Source: a virus. Taken from it: a stretch of 51,805 bases of DNA. A program made the position numbers and the translations under genes. The notes under the pieces are model-generated. The model had not been told where the DNA came from. It made no database searches and saw nothing but the letters and a program-made list of their open reading frames with translations. The DNA lies in IMG/VR virus record IMGVR_UViG_3300022752_000104, positions 1 to 51,805 of that record; one strand, 5' to 3'. This document shows, in pieces, positions 14,022-21,800 of this stretch; position 1 is the stretch's first letter; each line of letters starts with the position of its first letter.

Positions 14022-16628
14022 TTACCCACTAACCAACGACGAATCGTTTGAAGGATTAACTACAAAAGTTACATTCTGAGAAATTTGAACAACTTGATCA
14101 GATTTGCGTCTTATGCTAATCCTTGCTACATTTGTGCCGATGCCAGTTGCCTTAACAAGTACCGACGAATACAATGACCTAGCAGTGCTCCAACTGTACC
14201 ATGTGTTCATGTTATAGGTAACACCGAGCGTAGTAAGCCCATTATCGGCAGTGATTGTGCCACTAATTTGTTCAACCTTAAATTCAAATAAGCTGCTTAA
14301 GTTTTCGTATTGCAGCGTGGACCAAGGGATTCCAGGGAAGTTAGTTGTACCGTTCCAGTAAAGAATTAAACTAGCAATGTCGTAATCCACTATATCGCTG
14401 GTGGGTAGTTGTAATTGGAATGTTGGTAACGGCAAGTCTGGTAACTTTGTTGCGTCCCATGCCTCAGACAAATTAGTTGTCCAGTATACAGCAATAGCAC
14501 CTTGTGTGCCGGCTGTACTAGGTACTGTAGTAGATAGGGCTCCAAATCCACCACAACCATAATAATTTTTATTTCCGGATATACTTGGTATTACTGAAGT
14601 GTAAGAATGTTGTGTTAAATCTAGTGAAGTAAAGACTGCTGAATTAGTTGCAGTTGATCTTATTACTAGAGCGAATCCACCTACACCACCTGTGTTATTT
14701 CCGGTCATTGCAAGAAGATGAGCACCTGCTGCTACATTGAAAGTACCGGATGATACTACACTGTAAGAATTACTGGTGCCAATTACAACATTATCAATCG
14801 AAAAAGAACCCGAATTATCAACTGATAATTCCCATGCGTATGTTCCTGCTTCTAAATATAAAGGAACAGAAACACTAAACGATCCTGCGTTAGAATAAGA
14901 TTGCCATACAGCATAAATTTGTATAAATTCGCACCACCCGTTATGAATCACCGTACCTGTTCTAAGGATGTCATCTCTAGCTGTAGCTAAAGGTTCATAA
15001 TAATCAAACTTGCTCCAGCTACCGCTATTCAAGATTTGACTGGTATTTTGAACAGGACGTCCGCTAACACCGCCTGTGGCTTTAATGTTTCCTCTAACAT
15101 CATCACGTCCTGCTGTACCTGCAGCTCCGGCACCTCCACCTCCACCTCCACCTCCACCACCGTCATCAGTTGCCGGTGCAGCGTCTTGACCATCTAAATT
15201 AGATAAACTGCTGTATGCTAACGGAAGACCTGTGCTTGTTACTGCGTGTCCACCATTTACTCGTAAACTACCTCCACCTCCACCTGCCCCACCGCCAGCA
15301 CTAGCAACTCCATAAGTGGTGCTACCTACACTAACAATTAACGCTGTTGAACCACCCCCAGCACCACCTCGCCCGCTTACACCGCGTGGTCCATCTGTAG
15401 AACCATTACCACCGCGTGACGAATAGCCAACCCCTGAGGGAAAACTAAATCCTATACCACCTACTCCATAATCCACTGCACCGCCCAAAGATCTAATGCT
15501 TTGGGCAATGGCTCCTCCTGAGCCAACACCACCTTTCAATATCTTAGGTTCAGATGTTGCTGGTAGAGTAACTGTACCAAGCAAAACACCACCACCTAAT
15601 CCACTACCGCCCTGAGAACCATCATCAGAGCCACCACCAGAACCACCTCCACCTATAAGTCTAAACATAACTTTAACAGAAGCTGTTGGTAATGTTGCAG
15701 TACCTGTGAGTGTTTGAATTGAACCATTAGTAATCAAATATGCAGTACCAGATAGTGTTGATGATGTATCATTAATTACAAGAAACGCGGTTGCAAGGAT
15801 GATTGGTGATGTTCCTAAAGTAACAGTTAAAGTTTCTGTACCTTCTTGAGTAACATCTGCACTTAAGGTAACTGTTAGAGAAACAGTTCCACCCACTATG
15901 AAGCTGCCCGTTAACGACGGGCTACCAACTAGGTCGGCTTGGCTGATTCCGGTAATAGAATACGGTACACTAGTTCCATTGGCAACATTAGTAGTTGTCA
16001 TTTGAATTCTAATAGTGTCGCCTTCGTTAGCCGATGTTATAACTGCATTACTTGCGTTGAAGAACTGAACATTGTAAGTTGGTAACGCAGTAGTTGTAGT
16101 TGTAGTAAGCGCAATTACAGACACTTCTAATGTTCTAGTATTTCCACTAGTAACAACTTGCCCAACTAAAGGAGTAAACGTGACCACAGCCGATAGCAGG
16201 CCAAGAGGGAATAGTGAACTAGAATCAACCGGACTTGTATAGGTTCCTGATACCGATAATGTACCAGTTATAGTAGCTGTAGTAGAGTTACTGTAAGTAA
16301 CAAGAATACTAAAGGTAGCACCAGGTGGCCCGCCTGAGATTTCATAACTGTAATTGTTGCCTTTTATATAACTACTAATCGAATAAGTTGTTTGTGACCC
16401 AGACTTCAAAGTTGCAGGGAATCCAGTAAATGTTATGCTTGGGTTGTAATTAGATGGTGCTAGTGTTGTAGTTGAAGATGTTGATGTAGAAGTTGTAGAT
16501 GTTGTTGTACTTGTTTGCGGAGCCTGTGTAGTGGTAGTAGTAGGGGGCAACGGAACACACCCGAACTCGATCTGCAATTCACTTAGTGCTAATGATACAG
16601 GAGGATTAACCCAGGCTTTTATAGTCAC
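14022..16628 (-). CDS. Modular tail fibre with Gly-rich and PA14-like domains
   Basis: An 868-residue protein that starts at GTG (16628) after a TAGGAT ribosome-site-like sequence. Order: short head (1-26); Thr/Ser linker (about 27-58); Ig-like domain (60-175); short Thr linker; Calx-beta-like domain (about 185-295, with ANEGDTIRIQ, TQEGTETLTV and INDTSS); a Gly-rich domain (about 310-530, with several GGGGSGGG-type runs); and a PA14-like segment (about 530-690, with LEAGTYAWELSVDN and GGFALVIRS). A C-terminal beta-rich region follows. The Gly-rich domain sits in the middle here, unlike the C-terminal position in the neighbouring gene, which supports module shuffling. The likely role is host-surface binding. 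Confidence 0.7.
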   Translation of the reverse strand: MTIKAWVNPPVSLALSELQIEFGCVPLPPTTTTTQAPQTSTTTSTTSTSTSSTTTLAPSNYNPSITFTGFPATLKSGSQTTYSISSYIKGNNYSYEISGGPPGATFSILVTYSNSTTATITGTLSVSGTYTSPVDSSSLFPLGLLSAVVTFTPLVGQVVTSGNTRTLEVSVIALTTTTTTALPTYNVQFFNASNAVITSANEGDTIRIQMTTTNVANGTSVPYSITGISQADLVGSPSLTGSFIVGGTVSLTVTLSADVTQEGTETLTVTLGTSPIILATAFLVINDTSSTLSGTAYLITNGSIQTLTGTATLPTASVKVMFRLIGGGGSGGGSDDGSQGGSGLGGGVLLGTVTLPATSEPKILKGGVGSGGAIAQSIRSLGGAVDYGVGGIGFSFPSGVGYSSRGGNGSTDGPRGVSGRGGAGGGSTALIVSVGSTTYGVASAGGGAGGGGGSLRVNGGHAVTSTGLPLAYSSLSNLDGQDAAPATDDGGGGGGGGGGAGAAGTAGRDDVRGNIKATGGVSGRPVQNTSQILNSGSWSKFDYYEPLATARDDILRTGTVIHNGWCEFIQIYAVWQSYSNAGSFSVSVPLYLEAGTYAWELSVDNSGSFSIDNVVIGTSNSYSVVSSGTFNVAAGAHLLAMTGNNTGGVGGFALVIRSTATNSAVFTSLDLTQHSYTSVIPSISGNKNYYGCGGFGALSTTVPSTAGTQGAIAVYWTTNLSEAWDATKLPDLPLPTFQLQLPTSDIVDYDIASLILYWNGTTNFPGIPWSTLQYENLSSLFEFKVEQISGTITADNGLTTLGVTYNMNTWYSWSTARSLYSSVLVKATGIGTNVARISIRRKSDQVVQISQNVTFVVNPSNDSSLVSG
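16462..16547 (-). repeat. Thr/Ser linker repeat
   Basis: About 28 residues of Thr/Ser after the short head of the gene at 14022-16628. Confidence 0.75.
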
Positions 16629-16640
16629 GACTCTATCCTA

Positions 16641-17801
16641 TTAAACAGCCCGAGCGTTTTTTAATACATTAACCTCGGCTCTTAGTTCTTTAATACCTTC
16701 GACTATCAAACCCATTAAACGTTCATACCTGACTGCTAATAAACCATTCTGTCTACGCTGTGTAGCTTCTGGCAACACACGATGTACACCACCAGCTAAA
16801 AGTCCAGTTTCACGTTGTTCTACTGTTTTACCATGTTCTTCAGCTTGTTCATTCCAATTGTACAACACACCTTGTAATTCTTCTATTTTATCTAGGGCGT
16901 TTTCAATTTTTACAATATTAGTTTTTAGGCGTTCGTCACTTAGACTAAATCCAATTATATCACCTTTTACTTCAAAGTCACCATTGTCATGTATAATTGC
17001 TTTAGCCTCAGTAACTGTGGTACCATTTTGTGTCGTATGGAATTCAATTTTAACTCCATTAGCTGCACCGGTCCAAGTTTGTGAACTTATCATTCGTATG
17101 ATTGCACGATCGGTACTAAAGGCACTGCCCGAATGGCCACGTGCAGTAACATCGGCTAGTACTGTACCTAACTGAGTAGCAGCAGTAGTACCAGTGAGCC
17201 CAAACAATGGCCCACGTCTAAATGTCATTGTTGGTGTAGCAGTTAAACCAGAACCATATCCATCTAACAATACACGAACACCTACTTGATCTTCACTGTG
17301 AACGTGTAGAGCTGTGTTAGGTAAAGTTGCGTTAAGCGTTCTTGTTGCACTAACACCGTTATTAATTTCTAGTTTGCTTGTTGCTGCTGCGGTTTTATTA
17401 ATACCAAAATTACCAGACTGTGGTTGAAAACTTAATCCCTTTTCTTTAGCAACTTTAGTTGGTGGCAGGCCGGTATCTGTTTCAACAAATGTAGTATAAT
17501 GAACTGTGTTACTAGTTTTATCTAATTGCACCCCACCGCCTGAACTTACAAAAGCACTACCGTCGTAGACCTTCAAAATTTTGTTAGTAGAGTCATACCA
17601 TAATTGCCCAGTAAGTGGATTGGCTGGTTGTGTACTTCTGCTAAAGTTTTCTAACAGTTTGACAAAGTTTTCGTTAAAATATTCACCGTAACCGGCAAAA
17701 TTCCTACCTATAAGTGCGAGACTCGTAGAATTAAGGTCAGCGGTACCATCTTCTAGGGTAACAAGTAAGTCGCCGTTAGACTTATTAATACTGTAAGACA
17801 T
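16641..17801 (-). CDS. Tail fibre protein with C-terminal S74 self-cleaving chaperone
   Basis: A 386-residue protein. The N-terminal part (about 1-85, with LTGQLWYDST and LKVYDGSAF) is a form seen in many marine T4-like fibre proteins. The middle is beta-rich, and the last ~100 residues match the intramolecular chaperone of the peptidase S74 family. The sequence SDERLKTNI holds Ser288 and Lys293, the same five-residue spacing as the Ser911/Lys916 pair of the endosialidase chaperone. A helical C-terminus (LMGLIVEGIKEL) follows. The known mechanism is trimerisation followed by self-cleavage just before the Ser, releasing the ~99-residue chaperone. An ATAAATA element lies upstream and GGAG precedes the ATG. 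Confidence 0.88.
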   Translation of the reverse strand: MSYSINKSNGDLLVTLEDGTADLNSTSLALIGRNFAGYGEYFNENFVKLLENFSRSTQPANPLTGQLWYDSTNKILKVYDGSAFVSSGGGVQLDKTSNTVHYTTFVETDTGLPPTKVAKEKGLSFQPQSGNFGINKTAAATSKLEINNGVSATRTLNATLPNTALHVHSEDQVGVRVLLDGYGSGLTATPTMTFRRGPLFGLTGTTAATQLGTVLADVTARGHSGSAFSTDRAIIRMISSQTWTGAANGVKIEFHTTQNGTTVTEAKAIIHDNGDFEVKGDIIGFSLSDERLKTNIVKIENALDKIEELQGVLYNWNEQAEEHGKTVEQRETGLLAGGVHRVLPEATQRRQNGLLAVRYERLMGLIVEGIKELRAEVNVLKNARAV

Positions 17802-17825
17802 TAGATTCTAAGCTCCATATTATTA

Positions 17826-17833
17826 TATTTATT
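17826..17833 (-). promoter_or_regulatory. Late-promoter-like ATAAATA element before the S74 fibre gene
   Basis: It reads AATAAATA on the - strand, about 25 bases before the ATG at 17801, right after the stop of the preceding gene. GGAG lies between the element and the ATG. The arrangement (element, short leader, ribosome site, ATG) is the best formed of the fibre-region copies. Confidence 0.5.
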
Positions 17834-18445
17834 TTAGGATAATCCGGTTAGATTTGTTAAACTTTGAATTCGTATGGTGTAATCAATTTGAATTAACCTG
17901 TTTAAACTCTTTTGTATAGGATGGAATACTACGTGGGTAAGCAATTTACCTTTACCAGGTCCACTTGGATTCCAGGACTTAAGCCCAATTTCATCAAAAA
18001 TAAATGTAGAGTCAACTGTACTTAAATTATCAAATGCAGTTTGACCACTCGGTTCACCATAATCCAGCAAACACGTACACAAGATATCAGTGTACACAGT
18101 ACCAGGAACGTGCCTAACGGTCATACTATTACGAACTGGATCAGTATTATCTGCATCAGTGTCATCTATAATTTTGAAGAAACTAGGATTATATAAATCG
18201 GCATTCTGAGTGTTAGTGTTAGTTGGCAAATAATTAATAACACCAGTGGTGTCAAAGCTAGTACCGCCACGACCGAAATGCATTTCGGTTATAAAATTGG
18301 TTTTCTTATTAGCTAAACTGTAAGCAAGGGCTTCGCTTATATTTTCAAAATGGATGGCGTTATTTTTGTCTAAAAACACTTCACTGTTTTCTGGATCAAA
18401 AATACGTACATGTCCTACTATATTAAGTACAGAATCTGTTTTCAT
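17834..18445 (-). CDS. Conserved marine T4-like virion structural protein
   Basis: A 203-residue protein starting MKTDSVLNIVGHVRIFDPENSEV. The N-terminal strand-turn motif 'G.(V/L)(R/K)I.DP..(G/S)E' is followed by a segment with NAIHFENISEALAYSLANK, then a Gly-rich FGRGGTSFD loop and a C-terminal beta-rich half. I recall this family as widespread among cyanophage and pelagiphage structural genes without an assigned function. Its ATG overlaps the TAA of the 50-codon gene upstream (TAATG), so the two are translationally coupled. The position among fibre genes suggests a small connector or baseplate-associated protein, which is inference. Confidence 0.7.
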   Translation of the reverse strand: MKTDSVLNIVGHVRIFDPENSEVFLDKNNAIHFENISEALAYSLANKKTNFITEMHFGRGGTSFDTTGVINYLPTNTNTQNADLYNPSFFKIIDDTDADNTDPVRNSMTVRHVPGTVYTDILCTCLLDYGEPSGQTAFDNLSTVDSTFIFDEIGLKSWNPSGPGKGKLLTHVVFHPIQKSLNRLIQIDYTIRIQSLTNLTGLS

Positions 18446-18597
18446 TATGCTCGGCCCTGCGTATAAATTTCTCCGGTTTCAGGATCTGATATTTTTAAAA
18501 AACCTTGAAACATGATACCAGAATGATCATCTGGTTTCTTTTCTTCGGATTTCTTGTCTGAATCTTGTGGTTCAATCGGTTGTTCTGTATTTATCAT
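18445..18597 (-). CDS. 50-residue small protein related to the N-terminus of its downstream neighbour
   Basis: This small gene encodes 50 residues. The first half is charged and probably disordered (Glu, Lys, Asp, Pro). The second half contains GFLKISDPETGEIY, which closely matches GHVRIFDPENSEVF near the start of the 203-residue protein it overlaps. The overlap is a TAATG, strongly suggesting co-translation. The shared motif and adjacency suggest a truncated paralogue, or two proteins pairing through the same small fold. I recall similar mini-proteins beside this family in other marine T4-like phages. The start is the only ATG in frame; a promoter-like ATAAATA overlaps it. Confidence 0.65.
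   Translation of the reverse strand: MINTEQPIEPQDSDKKSEEKKPDDHSGIMFQGFLKISDPETGEIYTQGRA
18588..18595 (-). promoter_or_regulatory. ATAAATA element overlapping the start of the 50-residue gene
   Basis: It reads GATAAATA on the - strand and coincides with the first codons of the small gene (ATG ATA AAT A). If it is a promoter, transcripts would begin inside this gene and serve the 203-residue gene about 140 bases downstream. It could equally be coding sequence by chance. Confidence 0.25.
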
Positions 18598-18603
18598 AGT
18601 AAT

Positions 18604-21600
18604 TTATGGTAATGAAAGTTGTATTGCACACCAGTTAGTAGACCATACTGTTGTAGTTATTCCATTAGCTGTGGTGCTTGTGAATCCCCCATTTTGTACC
18701 CCTAACACTGTAAACTTAATGGTACCCGTTTGACCAACTGTGAGTAGTCCGGCATGTACTGCGGCCACCCTCCAGTCGCTGTCATCAGTATATGGGTTAC
18801 TACCCCATACACTACTACCAGATGCCGCACCAGTAATTGTTCTAGTAATAACTTCATTAGCTATACAACTAGGTGATATAACATTACTTGGCGCAGCTGG
18901 ATCTATTGTACAAATAGGTGACCTAGCTAACACTGTTCCATTTAAATCGCTGCTTGTAATCAGTACTTGGAAATTCTCTGCTGCACCAGATACTTCCCCA
19001 GTTGGAATATTAATAACTCCTGAGGTGGCCGATGTTGGCAAATTATTAGGCGTTCCTCGATGACCTGCACTAATACCAGAGCCCGAAAAAGCTGTATTAG
19101 TGCCCGGATCAACAATAAACCATCCTTGAGTCGTGCCTACCGCTCCGGCTGGTGCGTTCCAAGTAAATGCAAATGTACTACCTCCAGATTTATTTGTTGG
19201 AGGTGTCACAGTAATGGACCATGGCGGCGGTGCTGCACTAATCTTATCTATGTTATCTAAATAAAGACTAGCGCCTAATGCAGTACCACCTGAAGCATCT
19301 TGACTACCACAAATAAACACAAATCTATATGTGCCAGTTTCGTTTGACTGTATTTCCTTCTCAACACGTATCCATGGTGTAAATGTATTGCCAAAACTAT
19401 ATGAACTAGAGTCCAATAACTCTATTGTTCTTCCGTTTGATGTATCTAACAAGTAAGCATAAACATCATAGTCATCTCCACCAGCTTCGGCCTTCCAATG
19501 GAAGAATACTTTATCCCCAGTGTTACAAACAATGGGATTATCGGCTACAAGATATGGGCCACGGACTATACCAAATGGTACGCTGGTCCCGCTACTAATT
19601 AATCTTATCACATTAGCGCCACCAAAATTACCTGCGCTATCTGGAACCACACTAAACGAATAACTCATACTAACTGGTGCATCTTGATCACCGTATGGGG
19701 CAGGCGTTGATGCATAACTTGGCGTAGGATCATTGGGTGTTGGCCACCCTAATATAGTACTAAAGCCATTCAATCGTAAATGATTTGGTGTAGTTCCTAC
19801 ACCTGGTTTATATATACTCCAACCAGGGATATGGTCAACTCCGTTGCCGTCGGTAGTTCGAGGGCTAAAAATTTCAAAGTCGCCATTAAAGAAGTTAACT
19901 AACGCAGCCCCAGGCGGAGGTGTAGCTACAGGACTAAGAGTGGTAGTTGTTGTAGTAGTGGCTTTACTTTCATCGCCGACTGTTACAGTAGAAGTTCTTA
20001 ATGGTGCTGGTGCTGGAATAGCATTGGGGTTAGACAAGTAAATGCCTAAAATAATTGTTTCCGACCCTTCTTCAACAGCACCAGGGTCAACACTGGTGTT
20101 AGGGGTGTAATCTTCACTTAGCGTGAAACTTATGCTTGCAACACCGGCTCTATATCCACCACTTACAGTTAGAGTATTTGTGCCTGGGTAATTATCAAAA
20201 TCTCCACTTGTGGTCGTTCCTACGTTTTTCCAGTAAATAACGTTACCGGGCCTAATTCCATCTGTATTAATATTGAAGGTTACTGTTTGCCCTTCATTAA
20301 TTGTTGCGCTACTTGGAGTAATAACCACTGTAGGAGCTACGCTTGTATCAGCTATGTTTAATGTAATGGGCCCTGCTACAAGACTATTAGCGTCGAAAGT
20401 AGCTGTAGCATGAACATTGGCAAAAATTATTTCTGCACCTTCAGTAAGGTAATCTTCTACTAGTGTAATAGTAACATTTGCACAGGCACCAAACGTAGTA
20501 CCTGTAGTTGTCATTGTACCCCAGGTCAATGGCAGATTGTAATCAACATTAGAACTAGTTCCTGTTAAATTATAAAAAAAGGTAGTATTGGCTTGTATGC
20601 CAGTAGTGTACAAATCTAAACGGACAGTTTCACCTTCATTGACCATGAGAATTTGTCCAATACCAGCACTCGACAGATAACTTGTAATTGTGGCAGTAAG
20701 TCCATAGCTAGGATCAGGCGTGTCTGTAATATACACTACGTTCGCGGTTTTCAGAATAGTTCCAGATGCAGAACCAGAACGCAAATTCAATACAATAGAC
20801 TTGGTTGCAGTGGCACCAGGACTACGAACAGTGTCTAATTTAATTAACCCAAAACCAGACGCATACCCGCCACCCATAACTACACTACCTGAACTAGTTT
20901 GAACAGCAAAGTCAGAAGGCTGGCTAGTTCCTGAATTAGTCCAATATAGAGTAGTACCAGCAGCAATACCTCTTGTAGTTACGTCATATATAATGCTTGA
21001 ACCTTCACCTATACTAGTAACCCTAGGTACAATGTAATATTCAGGAACAACACTTATATCATTAATGGTAACGGTTTCTGCTGTAGCAACAATTGGTCCA
21101 GATACGGACCCAGTGCGTACATTAAAAATTATTGTTTCAGAGCCTTCGGTGCTAACATCCATTGCAGGTGTAAGGTTAACACTGGCAGTCCCATTATTAT
21201 AATCACCTGTTACTTGGAAACTACCATTATTTGTATATCCCAATCCAGCGCCAACAAAATCAATTAATTGGCTAGTTCCGTCGTTAGTCCAATACAAAGT
21301 AGTACCAGGCACTAGATTTATTGTATTAATTTGAAAACGAATAGTATTGCCTTCGTCCACTGCCGTGGCTGCTGGAAAAGCTGCGTATTGTGGTCCTGGT
21401 GCATATTGTCCAGTGTTACTATAGCGCAATGGACCGACATCTTCTACATCTGATCCAACAAGATGTACGTCAGGAACCCCGGTACCACCAACCCCTCTAC
21501 GAATACGCCCTAAGCGATTATTTTCTTTTTCATAGTAAATAATACGCTCGCCATTCACATGGATAATACCAGGTAGCGGTACCGATGGATCTGGAGTTCC

Positions 21601-21777
21601 TAGCACGTTTCCATCTGTTACAAATACATTTGTATTGGCTAGGTACAGTGGTTGCGACAACTTTACTACATAGGTGTTATTAAAGGTTGAACGAAATCTC
21701 TGTTCGTTCATATCAACAAATACTCTAAAACCACTAGCAAACTGTTCGTCACCGTAACTGATGTTGGTTAATTGCAT
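18604..21777 (-). CDS. Long structural/adhesin protein with four Calx-beta-like repeats and an LCCL-like C-terminus
   Basis: A 1057-residue protein. Residues 1-115 form a conserved virion domain (with VTDGNVLG, GIIHVNGERIIYY and a GRIRRGVGGTG loop) that I recall from marine T4-like structural proteins. Four tandem Calx-beta-like repeats follow (about 135-600), each with '(D/N/G)EG..(I/V)' and a 'LYW.N.GTS...DF' strand. Then come a short Thr linker (about 605-614), a jelly-roll-like module (about 625-840, with NGDFE, FGIVRGP and GASLYLDN) also found in the gene at 8410-10935, an Ig-like segment, and an LCCL-like domain (about 980-1057, with VWGSNPYTDDS, AAVHAGLL and NGITT). This would form a long rod with a binding tip. 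Confidence 0.72.
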   Translation of the reverse strand: MQLTNISYGDEQFASGFRVFVDMNEQRFRSTFNNTYVVKLSQPLYLANTNVFVTDGNVLGTPDPSVPLPGIIHVNGERIIYYEKENNRLGRIRRGVGGTGVPDVHLVGSDVEDVGPLRYSNTGQYAPGPQYAAFPAATAVDEGNTIRFQINTINLVPGTTLYWTNDGTSQLIDFVGAGLGYTNNGSFQVTGDYNNGTASVNLTPAMDVSTEGSETIIFNVRTGSVSGPIVATAETVTINDISVVPEYYIVPRVTSIGEGSSIIYDVTTRGIAAGTTLYWTNSGTSQPSDFAVQTSSGSVVMGGGYASGFGLIKLDTVRSPGATATKSIVLNLRSGSASGTILKTANVVYITDTPDPSYGLTATITSYLSSAGIGQILMVNEGETVRLDLYTTGIQANTTFFYNLTGTSSNVDYNLPLTWGTMTTTGTTFGACANVTITLVEDYLTEGAEIIFANVHATATFDANSLVAGPITLNIADTSVAPTVVITPSSATINEGQTVTFNINTDGIRPGNVIYWKNVGTTTSGDFDNYPGTNTLTVSGGYRAGVASISFTLSEDYTPNTSVDPGAVEEGSETIILGIYLSNPNAIPAPAPLRTSTVTVGDESKATTTTTTTLSPVATPPPGAALVNFFNGDFEIFSPRTTDGNGVDHIPGWSIYKPGVGTTPNHLRLNGFSTILGWPTPNDPTPSYASTPAPYGDQDAPVSMSYSFSVVPDSAGNFGGANVIRLISSGTSVPFGIVRGPYLVADNPIVCNTGDKVFFHWKAEAGGDDYDVYAYLLDTSNGRTIELLDSSSYSFGNTFTPWIRVEKEIQSNETGTYRFVFICGSQDASGGTALGASLYLDNIDKISAAPPPWSITVTPPTNKSGGSTFAFTWNAPAGAVGTTQGWFIVDPGTNTAFSGSGISAGHRGTPNNLPTSATSGVINIPTGEVSGAAENFQVLITSSDLNGTVLARSPICTIDPAAPSNVISPSCIANEVITRTITGAASGSSVWGSNPYTDDSDWRVAAVHAGLLTVGQTGTIKFTVLGVQNGGFTSTTANGITTTVWSTNWCAIQLSLP

Positions 21778-21784
21778 AATTTAA

Positions 21785-21792
21785 TATTTATT
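21785..21792 (-). promoter_or_regulatory. Late-promoter-like ATAAATA element before the Calx-beta gene
   Basis: It reads AATAAATA on the - strand in the 23-base gap, about 8 bases before the ATG at 21777. The very short distance makes an ordinary leader impossible, so its function is doubtful. It is listed because it fits the recurring pattern of gap elements. Confidence 0.35.
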
Positions 21793-21800
21793 GATCGATT

